Source of the DNA: Malaya genurostris
Taxonomy: Eukaryota; Arthropoda; Insecta; Diptera; Culicidae
Length of the DNA stretch: 64,000 nt
Reading direction: 5' to 3'
Assembly (NCBI RefSeq): GCF_030247185.1
Contig: NC_080572.1
Span: forward strand, 41,074,896-41,138,895
Shown piece after piece: positions 43,421 through 56,485 of this stretch. Numbering within the stretch: position 1 is the stretch's first letter; every line of letters begins with the position of its first letter. The notes beneath the pieces are model-generated. The model was given only the letters and a program-made list of their open reading frames with translations. It was not told the origin of the DNA and did not search any database. A program made the translations under genes and the position numbers.

Positions 43421-46035
43421 CGCAGCCTGCTCGCCGCGGGATTGTCAGAGTCTCCTTGAATGATTGTAACGAAATATCACACATGTAAACGTAAATTTAA
43501 TCAATTTTTACAAAACCAGTAAAAAGTTGTACACAAAAGAAAATGTTGCATTTCTTTTCGATTATAGTCTTTACTGCAAATTGTCGTGTAAGCCTGGTTC
43601 TAGATCCTTAAGAAATCATTACGATTTCCGTTTTCAAGAGGTTTGACCGACACTCCCGGAACAGTTACTTCAGAACAGGATGTCGGACACCAATATGACC
43701 AATGGGACTTTTATCGGTCATGCAACGTAAGGACACGGAAATACAAATGATTCAATGTCAGCTTTGCTAGATTTCACCCTTTTTTGGGTAGGATTCAAAT
43801 GAGCGTTTTTAGTATAGCACACTTAACAACCCGTAATTCCGGAATCGGAAGTCGGATAAGGATAAAAATCGAAAGCTGGACATGGTATACATATTTATGT
43901 AAATATTAAAAAAAAACTTAAAGACCGTCAGAACAATGTACTAATATCATCCGATTCATGATCAAATTTCACTAAAATGATTTATTAAATATTTCACCGA
44001 CAGAATATTTTAAGATAATGTTTCTGAGAAATCTTCGATTATGAACTAAAATTTGACGAAGAGCACATTGGGTTTGGGAGGTCGTTGAACTGAAATTCGA
44101 ATCTGTTTCGAATCGGATTAGAACCAGATTTGATCGCAACCCATGTGATATTGCTGTCACAACTGGATTTTTTATTAAACTTGCCGAAACAGAAGTGAAC
44201 AAATCTTACTTATTTTCAAGCAGTACTTCGTTTTCCGTTCCGCTATCGCATCCACAAAACATTCCATTCTGTCGTGTCCGGGAACGATCCGCAGCCTGCC
44301 AAACAACCGCTCAATTTGCCCAGCAATGAGCTCGTTTGTCAGTCCTTTCAAACGATGCAGTGCTTGTTCACTACATCAGCATGTAGCAAGGAAGTATGTA
44401 CAAACAACTTTTAACAAGCTTTTATCTCCCCAATCACCAGTTTGCTTATATGTGGTGCTTCTTTTTTTTCGGCAGCTAGCTGCATTTCAACAAAACTGGA
44501 GACCCTTTGTACCGTACTAAACTGGTTCCGAATGGCGTGAATCGCCTCCTGGTTTGGGGGCGATCGCCAGGCACTGGGTAAACAGTTCATGTCATAACTA
44601 TCTTTCTCCCTGAGCTATGAACGGAGCAGACGGCTCACCTTCTCCTCCTCTGATCACCGCCATTCGGTGGCATCGGCCCACACAAACAAATTGGGTAGGA
44701 AAAGTTTTCCCTGAATTCTTTTCTCATGCTGAGCCGCCTGCACCCTTTTGCTACTGTGCGGATGCGGATGAATATAGTGTTCAAGTTTCTTTTGTTACAG
44801 TTAAACGTAAAATGAGATGCTGCCAACCGGGCTGCGAGCGAATGTTACACCCACAGCCTGTGTCGGGACGAGTGCACGACGAAGAAATGTACGATTGATG
44901 TTCGTTTCATTGCTGTGTACGAGAAAGACGGAGAAGAGCCTTTAATAGTGCAACCATATGTGCTACTGGCGATGGCAACCACAATCCGGGTGTAAGACGG
45001 TTTCGGGCGCGGGATCCGTGACAAAGTTCAAACTTGGTGCAATGTTAATTGTAATGTTAATGCTTGGTAATCGTTTTGCTACAAGGTTTTCCATTAAGGT
45101 TGATGGGACTAGCTGGCGAGGAATTCGCGGTAGTTCGAAACGATTTAAAGGTTAGTCGTCGGGTGACGGAGGTGGAGGTGGAATGGAATAAAAGTGACAC
45201 TTCTGCCACTGGTTATTCATATCAGATCTCTGAACACTTTTAGTTATAAACCGTTGATCTATCAGTAAACGTCTTCAATTTAAAACATAAATATAGATGA
45301 ACAATCATTTTAGACGTAAAGCTTACATTACGCGTAGAGTTTAAACTGTAGTGGCAGCATGCTAAATCTAGCAAGTTTTTATAAGATCCAACTGCGTGAC
45401 GCCTTCTCAATCCCAGTTATGAGGTTCGGGAATGAATGACTTTCGACAACAGCACAATTATTAATTGTCATACGACTTGCGAAACAGCTTGCTATAGAAG
45501 ATTAGCGAAAAGACAGGGCCATTGAATGTGCAGACTCACCTTATTCTTTGTCTCGGGTTCCTGATATCAATGCGCTAATGACGATGATCCTAGCGTTGCT
45601 GATGGTGGTCCGGGGGGATGAGCCCAAGACCGTGCTTTGCGATCTGCTTGTACAACTGGCGACAACGTTGCGACCGAGTCCGACAAACAGTTACTTTCAC
45701 GAATAGGCCCGACGGGCAGCGTAACTTTTTTACTACGTAAGACCGAAAACCACCCTTAACATTATCGTCCGACATTTACTCATGGAATCCGTTCCGAAAA
45801 TACCCGTATTGTAACTGTTTTTCAAGAATATCGATAAATCGGAAGTCACCATCTTGGATTTCAGAACCACCTCAAACCTCCAAATATAATATTCTTGCAC
45901 CCATTCTTCACATTCGTTCCGAAAATAGTCATATGATTGGGGTTTTCCACATTTATGAAACAAAACTGATATTTTTCGAAGTAAGTCCTAAATAACTGAA
46001 ACCAATTTCACGAAATAAATCCCAAATAACGTAGA
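43421..46035. other. Mostly unassigned, G+C-richer island at 44.2-45.2 kb
   Basis: A short family-A module (aattccggaatcggaagtcg) lies at about 43833-43855. 44200-45200 is G+C-richer and unique in the window, with frames 44326-44520 and 44617-44898 (93 codons, Cys/Pro-rich) that I do not recognise. 45590-45775 (minus, 61 codons) is also unrecognised. No other structure. Confidence 0.3.
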
Positions 46036-46041
46036 ATTTTG

Positions 46042-49000
46042 CAGGGTGGCAAGTGACCGGAAAAATCAGGAAAACCGGAAAAAAGTCGGGAATTTTAATG
46101 AAAAACCGGGAAAAATATTACTAACTCACCTATGAGTAACAGTTGTTAGTATAATGATTTTTTTTCAACAATTGAAAAGTAGGAGAAAATACCCAATTTT
46201 GCGTTTGAGCGAAATGTTCAGTACATGTGTTAAAATAACTTATTGTTCATTGGAAATATGCCAAATATGCCAATACCCCATGTCTCGTCTAACGATTTTT
46301 AGAGGCTTGCAGGCAGTTTTAAATCATACAGGAAGCATCAGAGTTTTTTTAGTTGCTATCAATAACAGCATAATGAAAGCTCATTTTGAAAAATAAGGAT
46401 AATTTGGATGCTTCTGTTAGATTTTTGTTAAATTTTTAAATATGAATTCAACACATCTGCAAAGTTTATGGCAAAATCTCGAAGTAACATAGGGAAAACT
46501 TTTTAACAACATTATTTAACATTTTTAAGAGCCTTCATGTTTTTAAGTTTGCCAATGATTGCCCTTGTTTCATCATAATTTGTCTCAGTAATGTCATTTT
46601 GAGACAATACTTGTGTTATGCTTATATTTCTGTTGGATGTCAAAAAAAAACTCGCAAAATTGGAAGATTTGTCGACTTTGATCTTATTCACCGATTACAG
46701 GAAGTATTTGAGTTCCTTTTTTGAGAGTTGAAAATGGTTTCTGAGGACCAGGATAGAATCTAGGAAAAATTTAGAATATGGATTGATTTATTCAGTGCAT
46801 CTATGTTTAATTTTCTTTTGGAGGTCCTCAACTATTCCATAGTAGGATCACAAGAACGTTGATATTGATGTAGATAAAGGGGAATTGAATTTAGTTTGAG
46901 CTTTTGGAACTTCAATAAAGTAATGATTTGAATTATGCACGGCTATAACTATATTTCCCAAAACAATTTTAGAGTTTACATTCGATATAACTAATTGAAC
47001 TAATCATTGCATAATTTGAAACTCTGAATGTTATTGATTGATATGCTAGAATCAGATCAATTGCAGGAAGATTTCTCATAGAAGATAAATTAGTTAAGCT
47101 ATTGGAAATAAAACTGGTTTAAAACCAGCGGAGAGTTCATCATGAAGAAATCGTACTTCCAGATTATTTTTCTGATTCCTCTACGAGCATTTAGAATCCT
47201 ATTAGAAAAAAAATCAGATCGATATATTGTGCATTTTAACAGTTTCATTTGATTTATTTGCCCATCAACGCATTGAAATCGTAAACATTGTTTATTGACT
47301 AACAGATGCATTAGAAAAAATTGGTGTTTTAAAAGAGCAAGTCGTGGCAGCCGAACGGTTTCGCGAAATCTTAGGTGTACGTACATCTAATGATTTTAAA
47401 TTCAATTCTATTGCATGAAAATTTAAAATTTTTGGTCTGTAGTGTTTGTCACGACTCATAATTGGTTTTATGATTTTCATCACAATCACAGCATGATAAT
47501 TCATCTGAGGGTATCGTTCATTGTCCCGGGTTGGCGGTTCGATGCATAGGGCGCTGGTCTTACAAACCAATTTTCGTATGTTCGAGCCCCGCTCTGGAAG
47601 GATACTTAGTGTCAGTGGAATTGTATCACTAGCCATGCAATGGTTCTGTACACTCTGAATCGGCTGCGAAGTCTGTTGAAACAGAAGGTCAAATTCCACT
47701 ACAGGAATTTAATACCAAGGCTTTGCTTTGGTATCGATCATTGAACAGATGTGCTTGTAAGCGACATAATTTAAGCAGTATATGTCCATAGAAGCCTTGG
47801 CAATGACAATATTATGTTAGATTCGCTGTGCTATCATCAGTGTTGGTCATTGCCGATAATTTGGTAGAAAGCGGCTCGATATTTCTCTACATTGTACACA
47901 ACATTTTCAATCTGGTAGAAGATGCTACAAGAACTCAAGAAGATGCTACAAGAATTTTTCTACATTTCTTCGCTCCACTTCTTACTCTGAGTATTTCACA
48001 GCCCTTAACAAAATATATACAGTCCGGCAATGATCGGCGCTGTGAGGAATTTACCAAAAGAGAATCGCAAGTTGATAATTATCGCAGATAATTCGACTTG
48101 ATGATTTTCTTACTAGGTTACAATATACAATATTTCAAAACCCTGGTCAGTAGCATTCAGAGTTATTTTCATAGATACAACTTATACAAATGTTATATGC
48201 ACATAGTTAGAATAAGCGGCAATAGTAAAATGATTCTATCGCCATTATCCACTGCCCGTATAGAATCGGATCGTAAAACGAAAATAAGCGACCGTTTGTT
48301 GCTTCAGAGTGAATCCCCACAGCGGCGTGCTAATCCGTGACGCTCAGACAGGTCATCGAGGGAAATTCGCTTTCGCACTGGTGTCCATTCTATGTTGAAT
48401 GAACCATGACGGTGTTTTGTTGCTGAGATGATATCCGTCTCTCTTTGAAGGTAATGGTTGAATATTGTGAAGAGTTGGTAGAGAGCTTTCTTTGATACGA
48501 AAAAAGCCATCCTTGGCCATCGTGCCGTTTATAATTTTCCTGTCGAACTATGATTTCAACTTTTACGTCCGGAAGGAGCGAAGAAAGCTCAGTGCAAAAT
48601 GATTTGAAGTTGCAAGCATAGATTGTTGTTGTTTTTCTCGATCGGCAAGCGTCCGTTTTTGGGATCGTTGTTCCTTATTGATTTATTTCCAATCATATGT
48701 ATACCAAAAAAATAATAAAAACAGTCATGTGCACTCGGAAGAAATCAGTTACGTGTAACCAAAACCCCTAAATGACTTGAAAAAGGCTTTATACTTTTCT
48801 TATATGCACATGTTATAATGAATATTTTTTATTTGTACATCGAAATGCCTAGAAAGTAATTGAATCCTCGATTAGCGGGCCTATTATAATGATTCTTTTT
48901 GGACATGGAATATCTGTTTAAAATTAAAATTAGAAAATATTTACAAAAAAAAAACTAAACAGGAGCGATTTGAGCCTATTCCAAAAACCGGGAATTTTTA

Positions 49001-49081
49001 TCTCGAAAAAACCGAGAAAATCGGGAAAAAACCGGAAAAAAAAACCGGGAAATTGAAATCGGCGATTCACCTGCCACCCTG
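46042..49081. mobile_element. 3.0-kb element with CAGGGTGGC ends
   Basis: The left end CAGGGTGGCAAGTGACCGG and the right end (inward) CAGGGTGGCAGGTGAATCG are both followed by runs of ccggaaaa / aaccggga motifs. The flanks share ATTTTG (46036-46041 and 49082-49087), so a 6-bp or a decayed 8-bp target duplication. CAGGG ends are frequent in hAT-type elements, but the class is not proven. No transposase frame is recognised in 3 kb. A SINE (47524-47733) is nested inside. Confidence 0.65.
47524..47733 (+). repeat. tRNA-derived SINE (Val-like head), full length
   Basis: Head cccgggttggcggttcgatg, anticodon-arm-like ctggtcttacaaacca, B-box ATGTTCGAGCCCC, body ctggaaggatacttagtgtc and ctgttgaaacagaaggtcaa, and a tail ending taccaaggctttgctttggt, which is itself a hairpin. 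Same family as 37880 and 56326. Confidence 0.85.
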
Positions 49082-49271
49082 ATTTTGTGAACTAACTCTA
49101 TTTACGAACCCTCGCTCAGTTCGCAAGTAGAGGTTCCGGGTTATATGCTTTCAAACGATCCTAGGATCTTTGAAATCGTTTCTGTTGAACGACTAAATCG
49201 CGCTAAGTCAACACAAGTTGCTAACGTACTGATAGAAGTCGTCGAAGTCGAAATGGAAAAAAAGAAAACTA

Positions 49272-50442
49272 CACGGAGAACCCTTCGATCATAAAATTGC
49301 GATATCGCAGTTTTTGATTTTTGCGATAGTTGATTTAACTAATTTCTTTTTGATTCAACCAAAATGGTTTTTGATTTGCATATATTCAAGTAGTTGAAAA
49401 ATATGTTGTTTTGAATGCTGTCAAATGCCAGAGACAGTTGAAAGCAAAACAATAATCACAATGCAAAATCAACAACTTTTTTAGTTGAAATCTGTTCGCG
49501 TCGCTTCAAAGTGTCAATGAAAACAACATCGATGGTTAAAGGGTTTGGTGAAATTGTGTTCATTCGATTTGAGAATTTTATGATAACAAGTGTTTATCTA
49601 ACAGCGGTGTTGTGATAAAGTTAACCTCGTTTGAGATGAAAAAGATTTGGTGACAAATTAGAAAATGTTAATGAATGATCATCTCGCAATCTTTCAGGTA
49701 TGCGCAAAAATTTTATGCTTCAAATTCGATCATTATTTACTTCCAGCAGACTGTTTTACTTCCAGCTGTTTATTACCGATGATGATGTTCATGCATTAGC
49801 AATAAAACGCTTTTTGACATGAATTTAATTTATAAAAGTAACAGGAGCGAAGGGTTTCAAACGCACAGAACGCGTTGCGATTGAATGGCGCGTTTGAATT
49901 GCCGTCGCAAAATTCCAATTCCCAGGGGTTGATGCACCCAAGCTCATATAAATTGACTAAAATTATCAGTGCATAACTTCAGTTCAACCGTTTGAAGGCA
50001 TCATTTTAGGTAAATTTAATAATTTCGCTAATTTACTCGCCCCTCCGGGCACTTTTGCTGATTAAAAACGTTTTTCTACATCAATCATTTCCGATCGAAT
50101 CAGAAGTATTTTTTTAGAATTTAGATCTTTACTGATCTCAAAACAAACAAACAAATGAAACCGATTTTTTTTTCAACTAACAGAATTTTGTTTCAATAAC
50201 AACACCAGTTATTTCAACTAAAATATTTGTTGAAATTGAAAGGTATGTGTCCTCACTAATTGACAGCATTTTTTTTTTCAAACAGTTGAATTAGTTGTTT
50301 CAACTATCGTTTCTGCTAATCGAAAAACAAAAATGACAGTTTAGTTAAAACGACAATCGATTAGTTGTACCAAATTTTAACCAATCGAATTCAGAAAATC
50401 AACTAATATTCTGGTTGAAATGGGATCGCGGGTGGTTCCGTG
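49272..50442. mobile_element. 1.17-kb TA-flanked element with CACGGA ends
   Basis: The ends CACGGAGAACCC and (inward) CACGGAACCACCC are flanked by TA (49270-49271, 50443-50444). Both outer regions are rich in gttgaa/ttcaac and gttgattt motifs (around 49325-49500 and 50170-50420), giving an imperfect long inverted repeat. No ORF. A truncated relative is at 21119-21360. The inner block near 49995-50070 is shared, inverted, with the 14991-15827 element. Confidence 0.65.
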
Positions 50443-50444
50443 TA

Positions 50445-51380
50445 TTATAGTGTTTTCATTTTGTTCTAAAGTTGTAGATGTAATAAGGATTTTGTAAATC
50501 CGTTCTACCGATTCCTAAATGAATTGCAAATATCGGTGGGTGGGGGTTGGGGGTATAAAGCGGCTCTTCCTCCTAAGGAAATGTTTCTTTATCTTTGCTG
50601 AAGTGAAATAAACGTTAAAGTTTCATGCATGCCTACCTTCCATCACTATTATTTCTCCTAGATACAAACATAAACTCGAAAAATTTTCCTATGTAATATA
50701 TGCGAGTCAAAACGACCGGTTGTACAAAACATTTGAACTATGCATTTTAAATTACGCGAAGTTACAGGGACTGGTCAGAATCATAAAAAAACGGGGGAAA
50801 CGGGGCGAAATTGACCCCTAAAAAGTATTCTTTTTACATTTAAATACATTTTTACTCCTTCCGTGTTAAGAATACTTTTCTGATGAAAGGTTGTTCAATA
50901 TGTATCATTAACTCAGTAACGTACACATATTTTTAAGAGAATTTTGATGCATTTTGTCCCACGACATATGACACGACAACTTTGAAAATTACTCAATTCA
51001 ATTGCAAATCCATCATCCATTTTAGAGCAGAAATTGAAAGTCGAAAGATTGTCATATATCCTCAGGGGTTATATAGCTGAAATCGATTTCATAAACCAAG
51101 AATGTTGTATTGCCATCCTGCGCTAGAAATTCAATATAAACTGTTGATGTACTGTAGAGTCGAAGACGAAACTTCAAAAAGTTCTCTTGATATTAACATA
51201 TCTTCTCGAGTTTTGATTATATTCCTCAAGAATACTCGAGCAAAATCCCGGTTCTTGAAATAAGCAAAACGAGTAATGATTTGGGAAAAATAATATATTT
51301 TCATGTTATGATAATACACCATGATTAAAATTTCTCGGATCATGATCCATTCGGACTGATAACTTCAGGCGTGTTTTTCT
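50445..51380. other. Unassigned interval
   Basis: A+T-rich with one G-rich patch at 50530-50555. No recognised gene or repeat. Confidence 0.3.
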
Positions 51381-52009
51381 GCTACGATCAGGGCCGGTGA
51401 AACATGTTAATCCTAGGTGGATAATTTTTCATACTGCAGAGAACGACCCACTATTTCGAAGTATTTCTCTATTCTGATGGAAATGATATTAATCCCTAAG
51501 AAGTGCAGTCATTTTTTTTAAATAAAATATCGATTCTATAAAACTTTCCATGAAACGCGTAAATTAGAAGTTTGAAGAGTTTTCGTTACTAAGTTTTAAA
51601 ACACAATTTCGCATCTAAGGTTTTACCTGGTTTCAAAATCACTGCCAATATTTGTTTACGATTCAAAGAACCAACCTTCAAAGAACATTTCACATCAATA
51701 GCACCACGAACACTGAATCTATCGACATATAAGTGACGTTACTAATTCATTTATGAAAAATGGAAATAACGTATTCCGTGTGTTGCTAAAACATTGTGAG
51801 ATTAGATGTGCTGAGATGGTTAGCACATGAAGTGGAAGTTTATGTTTATGTTTATGTTTATTTGTTGAATCTTCGGAAAGTACCGTACAGATTCAACAGT
51901 GCCGTTTCTTAACGTAATGTATAAATGTTTGTCTAAACTGATCAAAAGTGTCTTATCGCTAACTTATAACTAGATTTAGTTAAATTGAAATCAAAAAGAT
52001 GGAAAGTCT

Positions 52010-52735
52010 CATTAAATTATCTACAGCATCTATCCACCGGATTGTTTTGTCCATATACTGTACGATGTCTAGGTATCATAAAAAAATGGCGGGATCTCAT
52101 AACACGAGCAGGAAGTTCTTTCACAATCATGTACGAAAATCTGAGCATAAAAAAATCTTCACCAAACGGATCTCGAACACCGTCGCTCATAATTAACAAA
52201 AGTCTGCCGCAATAAAATGGAATGCGTTGATATGAAACAGTGGACGAAACATGGATACACTATTTTTATCCGGTGTCATACCAACATTCAGATTGGGAAA
52301 GCCATCTGAAAACGTAACAGGTAGCTGGAACAAACATGGCATCAGTTGTTTAGATGTTCGAGGTATTAATCGATTATCTTGAACGGGAAAGTACCATCAA
52401 AAGTGATTCACCGTTAACCAAGACAATGCACCGTGCCAAAAGTCAATGAAAACAATGAAAAAATAAACGAATTGGGCTGCGATCTGTTTCCTCATTAACC
52501 TTGTTCACAATTACCTAGCCACAGCGATTGCTTGTCCTTTGCGGATCAGAAAAAGACACGCCAGCGAAAATTTTTTGGCTCGAATCAGACAGTCATCGCC
52601 GCAAAGGAAGTCGATGTTTAGACCAGTGACAAATCATTCTATAAGGATGGTATTGAAAAATAAGGAAAATTGCTAGAACGATTGTATGTCATTTGAAGAT
52701 GATAATGTTGATGAATAAAAAATATGCCTGCATAC
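52010..52735 (+). pseudogene. Old mariner transposase relic
   Basis: Across frames the plus strand shows DETWIHYFYPVSYQHSDWES near 52240 (first catalytic Asp region), then IDYLERESTIKSD near 52370 and NQDNAPCQKSMKTMK-like residues near 52420 (second Asp), followed by NELGCDLFPH. Stops and shifts are dense and the PPYSPDLAPSD motif is lost. It is more decayed than the mariner at 40498. Confidence 0.65.
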
Positions 52736-53777
52736 GAAATTATGTTTTTCTGGTTAGTTCCTGTACTGTTTGAACGACGTGTTAGCAACTTTTACTTCTT
52801 TTCTAAACCACACAGAGTTCAAGTTTATTCGATACAGAATCTTGGTTTGTATGAGTAATTTTTTTTAAAAGCGAACACACTCATTGAAACGCAGAAATTT
52901 AATGGAAACCGTGAACTTGTGTGTATTTGTTAGAAGAAACCATGACCAAGATTTTCGTTACTAACTGAAGTTTCGATCACCAATTATCTGAAATATGATT
53001 TTATTCATCTACTCCAATCGAAGTATAGAAATAATGTTAATGCAGTTTATGTAATGATATGGAAAATTAATTAAAAATGATTGAGATATAGATGTTCAAA
53101 ACCTGAGCACTGTTTGTACTGTTCTCAGTATTTTGAATTTGCACACCGGTATAGAAAGCAAAAACGTAGTCATCCGCCCGATTCTCTCGATCCCCGTCTC
53201 TGTCTACCATCTTTATTTGAAATAACAAGATCTTTTTTTTGTCACTAACTTTTTCGTTCTCCTTTCCCCCGTCTCTTCACCATCTCGATGGCAACTAATT
53301 AGATCTCTGTCGTATTTAGACATGCTGTTCCCACATCCCCTTTTTACCTCGTTTTCCACAATATTTACTTCTCTTTCATTCTCTTCAGTAGCATCACCAT
53401 CACCGACAACGGAGAACCGCTCCAGTCGATGACCAGGCTGCGGGCCACCCGTCGAGTCTTCGTAGCCTGATGATTTTTCCCGCGGACCCACACGGACTGA
53501 ATGATGCGGCCAACATAGATCACGCCATCTGGAAGACTCTCATGCTATATCCAATCCACCGGCCACTGCTGATCGCCACCAGAAAGTTGAATTTTTGAGA
53601 ATCCGCGACCCCGATACGACATTACCTAATGATACTATTCTAGTTTTAAGTTAGTCGTTAATTAAGATTAGAAAATACCCTTAGCATCTTAGAGCTTAAG
53701 CAGTGTGCCTTAAAATTATATTTTATTATTGAATAAAAAACGTAGTCCTACGTCAAAAGATTTTGAGTGATTTTCTT
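52736..53777. other. Unassigned segment, possible LTR 3' end
   Basis: 53150-53600 is G+C-richer and unique here; its 92-codon minus frame (53213-53491) is not recognised. At about 53730-53757 an AATAAA signal is followed by cgtagtcctacgtca. This resembles the ends of some insect LTRs, but no matching second LTR, primer site or coding region is visible. I regard the LTR reading as weak. Confidence 0.25.
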
Positions 53778-54165
53778 CATGTGAAGATATAGAAGGTGAG
53801 ATGTGACAAGGTTCATTTCATCATGCAGAAATCTTTTAGTAACTTAACTTTCACTTTTTACAAGAGGAGTCGACCTTAAACATCTGCCGAAAAATTCCGA
53901 TAAAGGTCTTCTACTAGTTACTATTCCGGCAAAGCTAACAAAAATTGTTACTTTCTACTTGTTACTGCATTCTCCTTTTGCCGGTTCGGAATGTAAAGAG
54001 TAAAAGACCTTTATCGGTATTTTCCGGTATCTAAGAGACCCGAGTGAATCGCATTGATGAGATGCTCCTTTGCTGGAAGGGAAAAGTTAAGTTACTGAAA
54101 GAGTTCTGCCTGCTCAAATGACCCTTGTCACGTATCACCTTTCTGCGGTATATCTTCACATCCTT
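53778..54165. repeat. ~390-bp fold-back MITE
   Basis: The left arm tgtgaagatatagaaggtga, gtgacaaggttcatttc and agtaacttaactt is matched by the inverted right arm. The inner arms also pair (gataaaggtctt with aagacctttatc). The arms are diverged by indels. Nested in the hAT-type element. Confidence 0.7.
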
Positions 54166-54239
54166 GCTCTACCTTGAGAACTAGCATTCCATAATTTTGA
54201 TTTTATTTATTATTCCGAATTACAATAAAAATATTCTTT

Positions 54240-55293
54240 TTTTTTATATTTAAAAGATATTTTATTCAGGCCTATTTGCGTACAAGCTATACGTGGCCGA
54301 TTTAGTTGAGTTTGTAGATAATTTTTTTTTGTATTGGATCTCGTTGTCGCCCTTTTTCTAGGGGGAGAGGAACTTTCATTTTCCTCCTGCGAGGATTGAG
54401 GGGCAGTTTGTTCGTGGTTCGTCTCGTCATCCATTGCCGTGGTATTGTTGTTGATTTCGTTGCTAGTTGCTGTAGATGCGCCTTGTTGTACATTGTTTGC
54501 AGTTGCTGGTTGGTTAGATGGTAAGCTGTTAATTGCAGCTGGTGTACTTTGTTCTATAGGATATACGTTGAATGGTTTCGTTGAAGGGGATGCTTCACTG
54601 TTGTTGGTGACTGTCACAGGTGTACTGGGGTTGCTTGGGGTTGGTGTGAAGGAAGCACCGTTGTCCTTTGGTATAGTTGTCTCCTTGTCCGGTTTATCAC
54701 ATTACCGTAGTGAACAGCTTTTTGGCAATATTGACATGTGGCCATCTAATTGTCATAGGTAACAAGTGATTTGCACGGAATTCTTGTATCTTGACCGAAA
54801 ATCACATAAGAAGGTATAGCCTTCTTCAAGTGTATGCGTAATAAACGTACGCCATTTAGAATACCGGGGAAAAAATTCTTAAACTTTTCTTTTTGGATAA
54901 ATTTTCTCCGTATTGGAACATAGTTTTGCGAATATAAGGATCGATGACGCTTGAGGGAAGATCATGCACACGAACTTCTATAGCACTATCTTCCATATAT
55001 ACTGGAATGTTGTACTTGATATTTTCATGCTCCACATAGTGCTCATTATTATTGTCTTTAACGAATTGAATGTCAAGATGCATTTGCTCCTTAAGCAACC
55101 CTTTCTCGAAGGTCGAATTTTGCACTGTCTGAAGTCAACAATAATTGTATTCTTTCGTAACGGCGGTAGCTTTTGTTCGTTTGGTTCACTCATTTCGAGA
55201 TCGTTCTATTGTTTACTACACAATACTGTACTTGGTTTCTTCTGTCCCGAACGTAAGCGGTTTTGGTTTATCGACTGACTTGGATGAGATGTG
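54240..55293 (-). mobile_element. ORF1-only non-LTR retroposon, copy 2
   Basis: Flanked by exact 10-bp copies of AAATATTCTT (54230-54239 and 55294-55303). On the minus strand it opens CACATCTCATCCAAGTCAG, as does copy 1, and ends ggcctgaataaaatat plus an A-run (AATAAA signal and poly(A)). At 1054 bp it has no endonuclease or reverse transcriptase. It lies inside the hAT-type element, so it is the younger insertion. Shared 5' and 3' ends with copy 1 show that neither copy is a random truncation. Confidence 0.85.
54258..55193 (-). pseudogene. ORF1 (gag-like) protein, frameshifted copy
   Basis: Starts MSEPNEQKLPPLRKNTIIVD at 55193. A frameshift follows, and the protein continues in the frame 54856-55125 (KGLLKEQMHLDIQFVKDNNN, then YNIPVYMEDSAIEVRVHDLP). 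After another shift comes the zinc-knuckle region, where the first two Cys and the His remain (CQYCQKAVHYG) but a small deletion removes the last Cys. The Pro/Ser/Thr tail is in 54210-54617. It is non-functional. Compared with copy 1 it keeps more of the N-terminal region. Confidence 0.75.
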
Positions 55294-55437
55294 AAATATT
55301 CTTACTATTATGAATAATGCTAATATTTCCATTGTTTTTTGTTCGAAATTTCAGATGGGTAATTATCCACCTTTGGAATTTTTGGGTGGGTAGTGCTACC
55401 CACCGTACCCACCTCTTTCACCGGCCCTGGCTACGAT

Positions 55438-56325
55438 GGTAATTTTGCAACATAAATTCAGGCGTTATGTGTGATTTTTGCAACGATGGTCATTTTTGCA
55501 ATATAAATTCAAAGAAAAGCACGACGAACTTCTTTTAAAATGAAAATATTCTGTTTTTGAAAAACGACGACGCTAGAGATAACGTGTTTACGCGTTCATT
55601 ACTTCAGTTTTGATTTTGTGTTTCAGAATTTAAACACTTAAACGAACTGCATGAAAAAAACACGAATCAAACCTCTTAAAAACGAAACTCTTTGTCGAAT
55701 TCTAGAAAAAAAAATCGTTTCATTCATGATATTTAGGTGCATCAATACAACTTGTGTTGTTATATCTATGAAACAAATTAATCAAAGTGGTTGAACAAAA
55801 TATTTTTCAGATTTTCGTTAGATGGTGTTCCAAATTCACAACCGAATTAAACGCTTGCTCTCGGAATATTCTTCTAGCAACAACGATCACATCAAATATG
55901 TAATAATACATTCGAACAAAATGTAACATTGATGTTTGTCAAATGAAAAGTGTCTCTTATGATGTCAATATTCGGTTTATTATCTTTATGTTGGTAAAAC
56001 AATCAAGTAATCAAGTAAACATGTTCAGTAGGTCTGGCTTTTCAATGTCTGATTTTTGCTTTACCGTTAATCTATTAATCTATCACATCACTTGAGGCAG
56101 AAGGTTCAAATCAGGTTCCGGGTAGAAAATTAGAGTTACGAGCTTTGAAAGAAATGCATTCTTCAAGTAACGCATTTTCGAACCATGATTAATTTTCATG
56201 GAAGAAGAGTTATTGCTCATGATTTCATGATAAGTTAAAATGATTGGTTTCATGATTTTCTAATCATAACAGCAGTAAAAGATTTCTTTCCGTGTATTAC
56301 ATTCAATCAAACTTGTTATCAAATA
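55438..56325. other. Unassigned, with a partial CATGA-rich MITE
   Basis: Mostly A+T-rich. At about 56165-56300 the run ccatgattaattttcatgg, catgatttcatgataag and an end ctttccgtgt recall the MITE at 3706-3915; it is diverged or truncated. Confidence 0.4.
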
Positions 56326-56485
56326 AAAAGCCTTGGTATTACAACATTCCTGCAGTGGAATTTCATCTTCTATTTAAACAGACTTCGATTCTACTGACAC
56401 TACGAATCCTTCCAGGTCGGGGCTCGAACATACGACAACTGGTTTGTAAGACCAGTACCCTATGCATTGAACCGCCAACCCGGGA
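56326..56485 (-). repeat. tRNA-derived SINE (Val-like head), inverted
   Basis: On the minus strand: CCCGGGTTGGCGGTTCAATG, an anticodon-arm-like ctggtcttacaaaccag, B-box ATGTTCGAGCCCC, ctggaaggattcgtagtgtc, then a shortened body and a tail ending taccaaggc. Same family as 37880 and 47524, with an internal deletion in the body. Confidence 0.8.

Larger units (their letters stand above)
51389..55429. mobile_element. 4.0-kb hAT-type element, perfect 8-bp target duplication
   Basis: The ends CAGGGCCGGTGAAA are exact inverted copies. The flanks are identical 8-mers, GCTACGAT (51381-51388 and 55430-55437). An 8-bp duplication with CAGGG-type ends is the hAT signature. No hAT transposase is readable. 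Most of the interior consists of later insertions: a mariner relic, an unassigned segment, a MITE and an ORF1-only retroposon. The perfect duplication contrasts with the decayed interior. Confidence 0.8.

Noticed and set aside
53700..53777. LTR retrotransposon end (AATAAA plus cgtagtcctacgtca)
   Set aside because: No second LTR, primer-binding site, polypurine tract or coding region found in the window; kept only as a weak remark.
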